DNA of 64,000 nt. Origin: Gordonia phthalatica. Lineage in GTDB: Bacteria; Actinomycetota; Actinomycetes; Mycobacteriales; Mycobacteriaceae. The notes beneath the pieces were generated by a model that saw nothing but the letters and a program-made list of their open reading frames with translations, did not search any database and had not been told where the DNA came from. Shown in pieces: positions 16,150 through 25,103 of this stretch (position 1 is its first letter; each line of letters opens with the position of its first letter). Made by a program: the position numbers and the translations under genes. Where the stretch lies: positions 1,984,001 through 2,048,000 of the forward strand of contig NZ_CP011853.1 in the NCBI RefSeq assembly GCF_001305675.1, in the 5' to 3' direction.

Positions 16150-17432
16150 CCGGAACCGATGGCCTCGTGGAACTCGAGGTGACCGGCTATGCCAACGGCG
16201 GCGCGGGGATCGCTCGATCGGGTGGGCGCGTCGTCTTCGTCGACGGCGCGCTGCCCGGTGAGACGGTGCTCGCCGCCATCACCGACGACAAGCATGCGGC
16301 GTATGCCCGGGCGTATGCCGAGAAGATCGTCGTCGCGTCGGAGCATCGGGTGGAGTCGGCGTGTCCGGCGGCCGCCGCGGGCGCGGGCTGCTGCGACCTC
16401 AGCCATGTGACCGGTGAGCACGCGCGGGAGCTCGGCGCCTCGGCCCTCGCGGACGTGCTGCGTCGGATCGGCGGGTTCTCGCTCGACGAGCTGCCGGCAC
16501 CCGCTGTCGAGGCTCTGGCACCGGAGTCGACCGGATGGCGCATCCGGACCCGCCTCGCCGTGGGTCGGGACGGTCGTGCCGGACTCCGCGGTCGACGGTC
16601 CTCGACGATCATCACCGAGCCGTGCGCGGCACCGGTCGCGGGCCTCCTCGACGACGTCGATGCGCTCGGCGCGAAGCCGGGCACCGAGCTCGTGCTCATG
16701 TCGGGAGCGGACGGCGACCGCCACGCGGGGGAGCTGGAGGTCCTCGCGACCGGCGGAGGACGCAGCGGGAACCAGCGCGGCGGTCGTCGCCGCAACGCCC
16801 AGCGGTCCCGGGGTGCGCGCAGCGGCCCGCGCGCGCTCCGCAATCTGGAGGGCGACGACCTCGTCACCCATCGGGTCGGCGACCGGTCGTGGGAGGTGCC
16901 GGTCACGGGATTCTGGCAGGCGCACCGCAACGCGCCGAAGACCTATGTGGACGCCGCGGTCACCATGCTGGCGGGTGTCGGCGTCACCGGACGGGTGCAC
17001 GCCTGGGACCTCTACGGCGGCGCAGGCGTGTTCACCGCGTCGATCCTCGATCGCGGACCCGCCCACGGCTTCGAGGTGACCGGCGTCGATCTCGTCGACA
17101 CCGATCCGGGCGCCCTCGCGGCCGCCGAGGTGACCCTGGCCGACGACGCGGTCCGCATCCATCGCGGAGCCGTCGCCTCCACGCTGCCCGGACTGGAGCA
17201 CGCGCAGATCGTCGTGAGCGACCCGCCGCGGTCGGGTTCCGGTCTGGCCGTCGTGGACGCGATCGCCGCCGCAGGCCCCGACGCGGTGGTCCACGTCGGG
17301 TGCGACGCGGCGTCGTTCGCACGTGATCTCGGTCGCTTCGCCGCGAGCGGATACCGTGTCCGAGCTTGGCGGGCGTTCGACGCCTTCCCGATGACACACC
17401 ACATCGAGGCCATCGCCGTGCTCACTCGCTGA
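16146..17432 (+). CDS. Class I SAM-dependent RNA methyltransferase, TRAM domain (RlmD/TrmA family)
   Basis: 428-residue enzyme methylating a uridine at C5 in rRNA or tRNA. The TRAM domain occupies residues 1-60 (VEVTGYANGGAGIAR...GALPGE); SAM-binding YGGAGVFTA, the DPPRSGSG motif and the catalytic HVGCDAASFARDL follow. A C...GCCDLSH segment near residue 75 may be a remnant of the Fe-S cluster site of RumA-type enzymes. An Arg/Gly-rich insert (GGGRSGNQRGGRRRNAQRSRG) near residue 205 could bind RNA. The ATG overlaps the permease stop (ATGA), so the two are translationally coupled, as in Rv2690c-Rv2689c. Confidence 0.85.
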   Translation: MTGTDGLVELEVTGYANGGAGIARSGGRVVFVDGALPGETVLAAITDDKHAAYARAYAEKIVVASEHRVESACPAAAAGAGCCDLSHVTGEHARELGASALADVLRRIGGFSLDELPAPAVEALAPESTGWRIRTRLAVGRDGRAGLRGRRSSTIITEPCAAPVAGLLDDVDALGAKPGTELVLMSGADGDRHAGELEVLATGGGRSGNQRGGRRRNAQRSRGARSGPRALRNLEGDDLVTHRVGDRSWEVPVTGFWQAHRNAPKTYVDAAVTMLAGVGVTGRVHAWDLYGGAGVFTASILDRGPAHGFEVTGVDLVDTDPGALAAAEVTLADDAVRIHRGAVASTLPGLEHAQIVVSDPPRSGSGLAVVDAIAAAGPDAVVHVGCDAASFARDLGRFAASGYRVRAWRAFDAFPMTHHIEAIAVLTR

Positions 17433-17500
17433 GCGGGAGTCCGTAGACTGGACACATTGCGCGGTCGCTCGGGCCGCAGCCGTGTGAAGGAGGACGACGG

Positions 17501-19429
17501 ATGGGTGTTCTGGATCGAGTGGACTCACCGGCGGACGTACGCGCCTGCTCGCAGGAGGAGCTGGCCGAACTCGCGGACGACATCCGGGGATTCCTGATCC
17601 AGAAGGTCGCCGCGACCGGCGGCCACCTCGGCCCCAACCTCGGCGTCGTCGAACTGACCCTCGCCCTGCATCGGGTCTTCGACTCGCCGACCGATCCCAT
17701 CCTGTTCGACACCGGCCACCAGTGCTACGTCCACAAGATCGTCACCGGCCGCAAGGACCGCTTCGACACCCTCCGTCAGGAGAACGGGCTGTCCGGCTAC
17801 CAGGACCGCGGCGAGAGCCCGCACGACTGGATCGAGTCGTCCCACGCGTCGGCGGCCCTCTCCAACGCGGACGGTCTCAGCAAGGCCTTCGAGATCCGCG
17901 GCGAGGATCGGACCGTGGTCGCGGTGGTCGGCGACGGCGCCCTCACCGGCGGCATGTGCTGGGAGGCCCTCAACAACATCGCCGACGGCGACCGTCCGGT
18001 CGTCATCGTCGTCAATGACAACGGACGGTCGTACGCGCCGACCATCGGCGGCCTCGCGCGCAATCTGTCCGCGCTGCGCCTGCAGCCGGGCTACGAACGC
18101 TTCCTCGAGTCCGGCCGCCGCACCCTCAAGAGCATGCCCATCGTCGGCGACGCCGCCTACGCCGTCCTGCACGGCATGAAGAGCGGCGTCAAGGACCTCG
18201 TCTCCCCGCAAGCCATGTTCGCCGACCTCGGCATCAAGTACGTCGGCCCCGTGGACGGTCACGACCTCGTCGAGATGGAGGGCGCCCTGCGTCGCGCGAA
18301 GGCCTTCGGCGGTCCGGTGATCGTGCACGCGGTCACCCACAAGGGCCACGGCTACGCGCCTGCGGAGAACGACATCGCCGAGCAGATGCACGCCACGGGC
18401 AAGATCGATCCCGCCACCGGCAAGGCCCTCGCCGAGTCGCCCGAGGATTGGACCTCCGTGTTCTCCGCCGCCCTCGTGGAGGAGGGACGTCGCCGTCCCG
18501 AGGTGGTTGCGATCACGGCTGCCATGCCCGGACCGACCGGCCTCGCGCCGTTCGGTGAGAAGTACCCGAAGCGGATGTTCGACGTCGGCATCGCCGAGCA
18601 GCACGGCATGGCGTCGGCCGCCGGCCTGGCGCTGGGCGGCATGCACCCCGTGCTCGCCATCTACTCCACGTTCCTCAACCGGGCCTTCGACCAGCTCCTG
18701 ATGGACGTGGCGCTGCTGAAGCTGCCGGTCACCCTGGTCCTCGACCGCTCGGGCATCACCGGTCCCGACGGCCCCAGCCACAACGGCATGTGGGATCTGT
18801 CGCTGCTGAACATCGTCCCCGGCATGCGGGTGGCCGCCCCGCGCGATGCGCTCCGCATCCGCGAGGAGTTGAGCGAGGCGCTCGACGTGGCCGACGGCCC
18901 CAGCGCGGTCCGGTTCGGCAAGGGCAGCGTGCCGCAGGACATCGCGGCCGTGCGACGGCTCGACGACGGCGTCGACGTCCTCGTCGAGAACGAGGAGTCG
19001 ATGGGCGGCGTGCTCATCGTCGCCGTCGGATCGATGGCTCAGGTCGGCATCGACACCGCCGCACTCCTGCGCGGTCACGGCGTCGGCGCGACCGTCGTCG
19101 ACCCGCGGTGGGTGCTGCCCGTGCCCGACTCGATCGTCGACCTGGCTCGTGCGCACTCCGCGGTCGTGACGATCGAGGATAACGGTGTCGCCGGCGGCGT
19201 CGGCAGCGCCGTCGAGTATGCGCTCGAGCAGGCCGACGTCGACGTCCCCGTGCACCGCCACGGGGTGCCGCAGGACTTCATCGCGCACGCCTCGCGCGAC
19301 GCGATCCTCACCGAGTGCGGTCTCACACCGCAGGCCATCGCCGACGCGATCGTCGGCGGGCCGTCGCGGGTCTCGCTCGTCGGCCCCGAGGAACCGGTGG
19401 AACTGGACCTGTCTGAGGTATCGAGCTAG
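17501..19429 (+). CDS. dxs: 1-deoxy-D-xylulose-5-phosphate synthase
   Basis: 642-residue thiamine-diphosphate enzyme condensing pyruvate and glyceraldehyde 3-phosphate, the first step of the MEP isoprenoid pathway (menaquinone, decaprenyl phosphate). Visible features are the TPP motif GDGALTGGM...NDNGRSYAP, the catalytic His in GGHLGPNLG, EQHGMASAAGLALGG and DRSGITGPDGPSHNG. The ATG follows GAAGGAGGA. A TAGACT -10 box lies about 17443, giving a leader of roughly 50 nt. The stop codon lies inside the first unit of a 16-bp tandem repeat. No thiamine riboswitch is visible. Confidence 0.97.
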   Translation: MGVLDRVDSPADVRACSQEELAELADDIRGFLIQKVAATGGHLGPNLGVVELTLALHRVFDSPTDPILFDTGHQCYVHKIVTGRKDRFDTLRQENGLSGYQDRGESPHDWIESSHASAALSNADGLSKAFEIRGEDRTVVAVVGDGALTGGMCWEALNNIADGDRPVVIVVNDNGRSYAPTIGGLARNLSALRLQPGYERFLESGRRTLKSMPIVGDAAYAVLHGMKSGVKDLVSPQAMFADLGIKYVGPVDGHDLVEMEGALRRAKAFGGPVIVHAVTHKGHGYAPAENDIAEQMHATGKIDPATGKALAESPEDWTSVFSAALVEEGRRRPEVVAITAAMPGPTGLAPFGEKYPKRMFDVGIAEQHGMASAAGLALGGMHPVLAIYSTFLNRAFDQLLMDVALLKLPVTLVLDRSGITGPDGPSHNGMWDLSLLNIVPGMRVAAPRDALRIREELSEALDVADGPSAVRFGKGSVPQDIAAVRRLDDGVDVLVENEESMGGVLIVAVGSMAQVGIDTAALLRGHGVGATVVDPRWVLPVPDSIVDLARAHSAVVTIEDNGVAGGVGSAVEYALEQADVDVPVHRHGVPQDFIAHASRDAILTECGLTPQAIADAIVGGPSRVSLVGPEEPVELDLSEVSS

Positions 19430-19482
19430 AGGGGTATCGAGCTAGAGGGGTTTCGAGCTAGAGGGGTTTCGAGCTAGAGGGC
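19419..19482. repeat. Four tandem 16-bp repeats at the dxs/rnd junction
   Basis: Unit T(A/T)TCGAGCTAGAGGGG is repeated four times without gaps (19419, 19435, 19451, 19467; the last base differs in copy 4). Each unit contains CTAG and therefore a stop codon on both strands: the first unit supplies the dxs TAG and the last supplies the rnd TAG. Confidence 0.9.
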
Positions 19483-20688
19483 CGCGTCGATGGGCGCGGC
19501 AGTCAGTTCGCGCTGCCACGGTCGGGCACCGTGCTCGGACAGCCAGCCGTCGACGGTCTGACCGTCGGCGAGGCCGTCCCAGCAGAGGTTCCGCACCAGA
19601 TCGGGGGCGAGGAGGTTCTCCTGCGGCAGGCCGATCTCCTCGGCGAGGTCGTGCACGACGGGCCGCACGGCGGCGGCGCGGGCGGCGGCCTCCGGGTTGC
19701 GCTGCTCCCACCGGTTGTACGCGGGCGGACCCACGTGCGGCGCCTTCTTCGGCGGCAGGTCGGAGTCGGGGAGGTCTTGAGCGCGGGCGATCGCGCGCAT
19801 CCACTTGTCGGCCTGGCGCCGTTGACGGGGGCCGCCGAACACCGGCAGCTTCGTCAGGGCGTGCGTGTCCGACGGATTGGCGGTCGCGGCGGTCACGATC
19901 GCCGAGTCGGGCAGAACGCGACCCGGCGCGATGTCCCGGCGCTGCGCGATCTCCTCCCGTGCCGTCCACAGTTCCCGGACCACCGCGAGCTGGCGGGCCG
20001 TGCGGAGGTTGTGGATCTGCGAGGTGCGGCGCCAACGGTCGACGCGCGGTGCGGCTGGCGGTCGTGCCAGGACTGCATCGAACTCCTGTGACGCCCACTC
20101 GTCGCGGCCGCGGTCACTCAGTTCCGCGGCCATCGCGTCGCGGAGCTCGACGAGGACTTCGACGTCGAGTGCCGCGTAGTTCAACCAGTCGGCGGGCAGG
20201 GGCCGACGCGACCAGTCGGCGGCGCCGTGCCCCTTCGCCAGACCCAGATGCAGGAACTCGGCGACCATGGCCGCCAGGTTGACCTTCGGATAGTTGAGGA
20301 GCCGACCGGCGAGCTCGGTGTCGAAGAGCGACGCCGCGCGGAACCCGAGTTCGCGGAGGCAGGGGAGATCCTGATCGGCGGCGTGCAGGATCCACTCGGG
20401 CCCGTCGAGCGCGTCGATGACCGGTGCGAGAGCCTCCGGGTGCTCGATCGGATCGATGAGGAAACTGCCCGAACCGGTGCGTTTGATCTGCACCAGGTAG
20501 GCGCGCTGCGAATAGCGGTAGCCGCTGGCGCGCTCGGTGTCGAGCGCGACCGGCCCGGTTCCGGAGGCCAGCAGGGCGGCGGCCTCGGCGAACTCGGCGG
20601 GGCTGGTGAGGACCGGAGGGACGCCGTCGCGAGGCGTCGCGAGCGGAACCGTCTCGGGCGCCCGGGTGTCGTCCGGCGACTCCGTCAC
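19474..20688 (-). CDS. rnd: Ribonuclease D-like 3'-5' exonuclease with HRDC domain
   Basis: 404-residue DEDDy exonuclease involved in tRNA 3' maturation and RNA turnover. Exonuclease motifs are VALDTERASG (Asp, Glu), ILHAADQDLPCLRELG (Asp) and YAALDVEVLVEL (Tyr and Asp), and an HRDC nucleic-acid-binding domain lies about residues 205-285 (LRTARQLAVVRELWTAREEIAQRRDIAPGRVLPDSAIV). The GTG at 20688 overlaps the DUF3000 stop by 4 nt (GTGA), so the two are translationally coupled, as in Rv2681-Rv2680. The gene ends within the 16-bp repeats. Confidence 0.93.
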   Translation of the reverse strand: MTESPDDTRAPETVPLATPRDGVPPVLTSPAEFAEAAALLASGTGPVALDTERASGYRYSQRAYLVQIKRTGSGSFLIDPIEHPEALAPVIDALDGPEWILHAADQDLPCLRELGFRAASLFDTELAGRLLNYPKVNLAAMVAEFLHLGLAKGHGAADWSRRPLPADWLNYAALDVEVLVELRDAMAAELSDRGRDEWASQEFDAVLARPPAAPRVDRWRRTSQIHNLRTARQLAVVRELWTAREEIAQRRDIAPGRVLPDSAIVTAATANPSDTHALTKLPVFGGPRQRRQADKWMRAIARAQDLPDSDLPPKKAPHVGPPAYNRWEQRNPEAAARAAAVRPVVHDLAEEIGLPQENLLAPDLVRNLCWDGLADGQTVDGWLSEHGARPWQRELTAAPIDAAL

Positions 20689-21326
20689 GAGGGCTGAACC
20701 GAACCGAGCGAGGTGACGCCGGCGGGCGGCAGACCGGCCGCCGAAGCCAGGACCTCGCAGAAGGCCTCCAGGTGAGCGCTCAGATCCGAGCTGGTCGCCG
20801 TCCACGACGCACGCAATTCGAGTTGGTGTGCCTGGGGCGGTCCCGCGATGTCGCCGTAGCGGACCGACGTGGTCGCCGTGACGGTTCCGCCGAGCGCGAG
20901 GACGGCGGGGACGTCGCTGCCCAGCGGCGGCTGCGACTCGGTGGCTCCGTCCGGAACGCCGAGCGCTTCGGCCAGCCAGGTCCACGCGACCTGCGGCAGC
21001 AGGGGATCGGAGGCCAGGGCGGCCTCGACCTCGGCCTGGATGAACGCGACGAGGCGGAACGTGCCGTTCCAGGCCTCGTGTCCCGCCGGGTCGTACAGCA
21101 GGACGAGGCGCCCGAAGGCACTGCCCGCCGAGTCGACGGCGACGAGCGCCGGATCATCGATCTCGGGCGGACTCACCTCGACGCCGAGGGCGTAACTGTA
21201 CGGCGCCAGTCTTTGCGGGGGACGGATCGAACCGATCTCGATCTCGCGGCGCACGACGGCGTCGTGAAGCGAGGCCACCGCGTCGCGGAATTCGGCCGGC
21301 TCGCTCGGAGCTCCAGATGTGGTCAC
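20685..21326 (-). CDS. DUF3000 protein (Rv2680-like)
   Basis: 213-residue soluble protein conserved in actinobacteria, function unknown. Characteristic segments are SLHDAVVRREIEIGSIRPPQRLAPYSYALGVEV and GRLVLLYDPAGHEAWNGTFRLVAFIQAEVE. The GTG start lies 6 nt after TAATCT (21333-21338), a leaderless arrangement, and is divergent from hemE with a 108-bp gap. Coupling to rnd suggests a role in RNA metabolism, but nothing in the sequence shows an active site. Confidence 0.85.
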   Translation of the reverse strand: MTTSGAPSEPAEFRDAVASLHDAVVRREIEIGSIRPPQRLAPYSYALGVEVSPPEIDDPALVAVDSAGSAFGRLVLLYDPAGHEAWNGTFRLVAFIQAEVEAALASDPLLPQVAWTWLAEALGVPDGATESQPPLGSDVPAVLALGGTVTATTSVRYGDIAGPPQAHQLELRASWTATSSDLSAHLEAFCEVLASAAGLPPAGVTSLGSVQPS

Positions 21327-21434
21327 GGCGCCAGATTAAGCCGCGAAATCACTCGGATGGCGGAGGCGCGCCGCAATTCGGCCGGCCCTGCGCCGGATGG
21401 CTTATACCCTCTCCAAAGTGGCACAGTTGTGGGC

Positions 21435-22499
21435 ATGACTTCGATTCGAGGCCGACGTTCGCCGTCCCGGATGCCATTGATCGCCGCCGCCACCGGCGCC
21501 ACCCCGTCACGCCGTCCCGTCTGGTTCATGCGACAGGCCGGCCGATCCCTGCCCGAGTACCGAGAGATCCGTGCCGGACGCGGGATGCTCGAGTCCTGCT
21601 TCGAGGCCGAGCTGGTCGCCGAGATCACCATGCAGCCGGTCCGCAGGCACGACACCGACGCGGCGATCCTGTTCTCCGACATCGTCGTTCCGCTGCGCGC
21701 GGCGGGTATCGACCTCGACATCGTCGCCGGTACCGGCCCGGTGATCGCCTCGCCGATTCGCACGGCCGCCGACGTCGCGGGAATGCCGCGACTGGACCCC
21801 TCCTCGGTCGGCGCGGTCACGTCGGCCATCGGCATGATCATCGACGAACTGCCGGACGAGAAGGCGCTGATCGGTTTCGCCGGCGCCCCGTTCACCCTGG
21901 CGTCCTACCTGATCGAGGGTGGACCGAGTCGGACCTACGAGCGCACCAAGGCGATGATGCTCGCCGAGCCCGACCTGTGGCACTCGTTCATGGGGCGGAT
22001 CGCCGACATCACCATCGCGTTCCTGCGCGCCCAGCTCGACGCAGGCGTCGACGCGCTGCAGCTGTTCGACTCGTGGGCCGGTGCGCTCTCGAAGGCGCAG
22101 TACGACGAGTACGTGGCACCGCACTCGGCGCGCGTGATGGCCGAGGTCGCCGAATACGGAGTGCCGCGCATCCACTTCGGAGTCGGCACCGGTGAACTGC
22201 TGAACTCCATGACCGACGTCGGGGTCGAGGTGATCGGCGTCGACTGGCGGATCCCGCTCGACGAGGCCGCGGACCGCGTCGGCCACCGCGTCGCGATCCA
22301 GGGCAACCTGGATCCGACCGTCCTCCTCGCGGGCGACGACGCCGTCCTGGAACGCGAGATCGACAAGGTGGTCGCCGCCGGGGAGCGGGCGATCGCCGCC
22401 GGAACGCCGGGGCACATCTTCAACCTCGGGCACGGCGTCATGCCGAACACCGACGCGGGCGCGGTGACCCGGGCCGTCGAACTGATCCACGCGCTGTGA
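21435..22499 (+). CDS. hemE: Uroporphyrinogen decarboxylase
   Basis: 354-residue cytosolic enzyme removing four carboxyl groups from uroporphyrinogen III to give coproporphyrinogen III. RPVWFMRQAGRSLPEYRE (substrate-binding Arg residues), GFAGAPFTLASYLIEGGPSRTY and HFGVGTGELL are diagnostic. The ATG has a poor ribosome site; a GTG at 21429 is in frame 6 nt earlier. A TACCCT -10-like box at 21405-21410 gives a short leader. The stop overlaps hemY by 4 nt, forming the haem cluster hemE-hemY-hemQ. Confidence 0.97.
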   Translation: MTSIRGRRSPSRMPLIAAATGATPSRRPVWFMRQAGRSLPEYREIRAGRGMLESCFEAELVAEITMQPVRRHDTDAAILFSDIVVPLRAAGIDLDIVAGTGPVIASPIRTAADVAGMPRLDPSSVGAVTSAIGMIIDELPDEKALIGFAGAPFTLASYLIEGGPSRTYERTKAMMLAEPDLWHSFMGRIADITIAFLRAQLDAGVDALQLFDSWAGALSKAQYDEYVAPHSARVMAEVAEYGVPRIHFGVGTGELLNSMTDVGVEVIGVDWRIPLDEAADRVGHRVAIQGNLDPTVLLAGDDAVLEREIDKVVAAGERAIAAGTPGHIFNLGHGVMPNTDAGAVTRAVELIHAL

Positions 22500-23890
22500 G
22501 CGCCGTCGACGCACCGCGGATCGCCGTCGTCGGCGCCGGAGTCTCCGGGCTCACGGCCGCGTTCCGGTTGCGTCGACGACTGGGAGTCGACGCGGTGATC
22601 GACGTCTACGACGCCGCCGAGCAGCCGGGTGGCCTCCTGTGCACGCGCACCGTCGGCGGAGCCGCCGTCGACGTGGGCGCCGAGGCCTTCATCGTCCGCA
22701 GGCCCGAGGCTCGCGACCTGGTCGCTGAGCTCGGCTTGGCCGACCGCGTCGTCGCGCCGGGCGGGATGCGACCGGCGATCTGGGCCGACGGCGGACTCCA
22801 CCCGCTGCCGAGTCCGGCGATGATGGGCATCCCGCGCGGGCCCGAGCCCATGGTCGGTCTCGCCTCCGACGACGACCTACAGCGGATGGCGGCCGAGCCG
22901 GACCGGCCGCTGACCTGGTCGCCGGACGACGATCCGTCGGTCGGCGACCTCGTGGCCGACCGCTTCGGCCCGTCCGTGGTGGCACGCGGCGTGGATCCGA
23001 TGCTGGGCGGCGTCTACTCGGCGCTCTCGAGCAGTCTCGGCCTGCGCGAGGCCATCCCGGCGCTCGCCCGTGCCTTCGACGATGGCGCCCCATCGCTGAC
23101 GGCCGCGGTCGGCCGCGTGCTCGACGCCGGCGCGGTCGCCACCGGACCGGTCTTCGGCGCGCTGCGTGGCGGCTACCGCGAACTCGTCGATGCGCTCGTC
23201 GCCGCCGGGGGAGCGAACCTCCATCTGGGGACGCCCGTCATCGACCTGGAGGGCGGCCCTGGTCGCTACACGCTGCTACTCGACTCCTCGGTGGGTCCGA
23301 AGCCTGTCGACTACGACGCGGTGATCCTCGCGGTGCCGATCTGGATGGCCGCACGGCTGCTCGGCACGGTCGCGCCCGAGGCCGCGGCCGTGTTCGAGAC
23401 CGTGGAACCGGCCGGATCAGCCGTCGTCGCCGTCGCCGTCCCCGCGTCCACCCCGTTGCCCGAGCACTCCGGCGTCCTCGTCGCCACCGACGCCGACCTG
23501 CACCTCAAGGCGATCACCCTCAGCAGCCAGAAGTGGCCGCACCTGCGCGATGGCGACGTCCACACGCTCCGGACCTCCTTCGGGCGGCTCGGCGATTCGG
23601 TGACGGCGTCGGACGACGAGCTTGTCACGCTGGCGAGCGAGGATCTGGCCACCGTCTTCGCGGCCGCCGGGGTCCCGGCGCCGGTGGTGGAGGATGCGGT
23701 GGTGCAGCGCTGGCCGGGTGGGATCCCGCACTACGGGCCGGGGCACCTGGCCCGTGTCCGGGCTGCGCTGGCCCTGCTTCCGGCGGGCGTCGGGGTCGCC
23801 GGATCCGGGTACAACGGGGTCGGAGTGCCCGCCTGCATCGGGACTGCCGGCGCAGCAGTGGGAAAGGTCACCGCGACCCTCACCACCTGA
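22496..23890 (+). CDS. hemY: Coproporphyrinogen III / protoporphyrinogen oxidase
   Basis: 464-residue FAD-dependent oxidase. The N-terminal dinucleotide motif IAVVGAGVSGLTAAFRLRR and DVGAEAFIVRRPEARDLVAELGL mark the PPO/CgoX family; the C-terminal GVGVAGSGYNGVGVPACIGTA closes the FAD site. In Gram-positive bacteria with HemQ, this enzyme usually oxidises coproporphyrinogen III to coproporphyrin III in the coproporphyrin-dependent haem pathway, so cgoX is an equivalent name. The GTG overlaps the hemE stop (GTGA). Confidence 0.93.
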   Translation: MSAVDAPRIAVVGAGVSGLTAAFRLRRRLGVDAVIDVYDAAEQPGGLLCTRTVGGAAVDVGAEAFIVRRPEARDLVAELGLADRVVAPGGMRPAIWADGGLHPLPSPAMMGIPRGPEPMVGLASDDDLQRMAAEPDRPLTWSPDDDPSVGDLVADRFGPSVVARGVDPMLGGVYSALSSSLGLREAIPALARAFDDGAPSLTAAVGRVLDAGAVATGPVFGALRGGYRELVDALVAAGGANLHLGTPVIDLEGGPGRYTLLLDSSVGPKPVDYDAVILAVPIWMAARLLGTVAPEAAAVFETVEPAGSAVVAVAVPASTPLPEHSGVLVATDADLHLKAITLSSQKWPHLRDGDVHTLRTSFGRLGDSVTASDDELVTLASEDLATVFAAAGVPAPVVEDAVVQRWPGGIPHYGPGHLARVRAALALLPAGVGVAGSGYNGVGVPACIGTAGAAVGKVTATLTT

Positions 23891-23928
23891 CGGTCCGTCG
23901 GGTACGCGGCGGTGGCACGATGGGGGTT

Positions 23929-24624
23929 ATGAGTCGTCTCGATTACGCCCAGTTGAATGCCACAGTTCGCTACCTGATGTTCTCGGTCTTCAAGGTCCGC
24001 GCGGGTCAGCTTCCCGAGAACCGCGACGAGGTCGCCGCCGACCTGGAGCGCTTCCTCGGTGAGGTGGAGGCCAAGGGCGTCGTCGTCCGCGGCATCTACG
24101 ACGTCGCAGGCCTCCGCGCCGACGCTGACTTCATGTTCTGGTGGCACGCCGAGACCATCGAGCAGCTGCAGGACGCGTTCTCGTCGTTCCAGCGGACCAC
24201 CATCCTCGGCCGCGTCTCCGACCCGTTCTGGAGCAGCGCCGCCCTGCACCGGCCGGCCGAGTTCAACAAGAGCCACGTCCCGGCGTTCATCGCCGGCGAG
24301 GACCCGGGCGCCTACGTCTGCGTGTACCCGTTCGTCCGCTCGTACGACTGGTACCTGCTGCCCGACGAGGACCGCCGCAAGATGCTCGCCGACCACGGCA
24401 TGCTGGCGCGTCCGTACAAGGACGTCCGGGCCAACACCGTTCCGGCGTTCGCGCTCGGCGACTACGAGTGGATCCTCGCCTTCGAGGGCCCCGAGCTGGA
24501 CCGGATCGTCGACCTGATGCGCGACCTGCGCGCCACCGAGGCACGACTGCACGTCCGCCACGAGATCCCGTTCTTCACCGGACCGCGGGTGGAGCCGGCG
24601 AAGCTGGCGAACGCGCTGCCGTGA
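23929..24624 (+). CDS. hemQ: Coproheme decarboxylase HemQ (chlorite-dismutase family)
   Basis: 231-residue enzyme that decarboxylates coproheme to haem b, the last step of the actinobacterial haem pathway. Family segments include LNATVRYLMFSVFKV, VVVRGIYDVAGLRADADFMFWWHA, RPAEFNKSHVPAF and KDVRANTVPAFALGDYEWILAFE. Length is identical to the mycobacterial protein when starting at 23929; an in-frame ATG at 23920 would add three residues. It is the third gene of the hemE-hemY-hemQ group, 38 bp after hemY, and converges on msrB. Confidence 0.95.
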   Translation: MSRLDYAQLNATVRYLMFSVFKVRAGQLPENRDEVAADLERFLGEVEAKGVVVRGIYDVAGLRADADFMFWWHAETIEQLQDAFSSFQRTTILGRVSDPFWSSAALHRPAEFNKSHVPAFIAGEDPGAYVCVYPFVRSYDWYLLPDEDRRKMLADHGMLARPYKDVRANTVPAFALGDYEWILAFEGPELDRIVDLMRDLRATEARLHVRHEIPFFTGPRVEPAKLANALP

Positions 24625-24633
24625 CGGCGGCCG

Positions 24634-25086
24634 CTACTGCTGCGGTTCGCCCTCGAATCGAAGGCTGATCGAGTTGATGCAGTAGCGCAGATCGGTGGGG
24701 GTGTCGTACCCCTCACCGGCGAAGACATGACCGAGGTGGCTCTGGCAGTTGGCGCAGAGCACCTCGGTCCTTCGCATTCCGAGGGAGTCGTCGACGCGTT
24801 CGATCACGTTGTCGCCGGCGAGCGGGGAGAAGAACGACGGCCACCCGCAATGCGAGTGGAACTTGGTCGTGCTGCGGAACAGCTCGGCGCCGCACGCGCG
24901 GCAACGGTAGACGCCCTCGGCCGTCGAATCGGTGTACTCACCGGTGAACGGCCGCTCGGTGCCCGCCTTGCGCAGCACCTGGAACTCCTGCGGCGTGAGG
25001 CGCTCGCGCCACTGCTCGTCGGTGAGGTCGCTGAGATCCGACGGATCCTCGACTGGCTGGGACTCGACTGGCTGGGATTCGGTCAT
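24634..25086 (-). CDS. msrB: Peptide methionine (R)-S-oxide reductase
   Basis: 150-residue MsrB reducing methionine-R-sulfoxide in damaged proteins. Structural zinc is held by two CxxC pairs (CRACG and CANCQ), and the catalytic Cys is in RYCINSISLRF near the C-terminus. An N-terminal ESQPVESQPVE duplication is not part of the fold. The ATG at 25086 lies 7 nt after TACCCT (25094-25099), a leaderless promoter. It is the most downstream of four minus-strand genes (ribD-like, lipoprotein, aftC, msrB), the same order as Rv2671-Rv2674. Confidence 0.95.
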   Translation of the reverse strand: MTESQPVESQPVEDPSDLSDLTDEQWRERLTPQEFQVLRKAGTERPFTGEYTDSTAEGVYRCRACGAELFRSTTKFHSHCGWPSFFSPLAGDNVIERVDDSLGMRRTEVLCANCQSHLGHVFAGEGYDTPTDLRYCINSISLRFEGEPQQ

Positions 25087-25103
25087 ACCGTCGAGGGTAG
25101 CGC

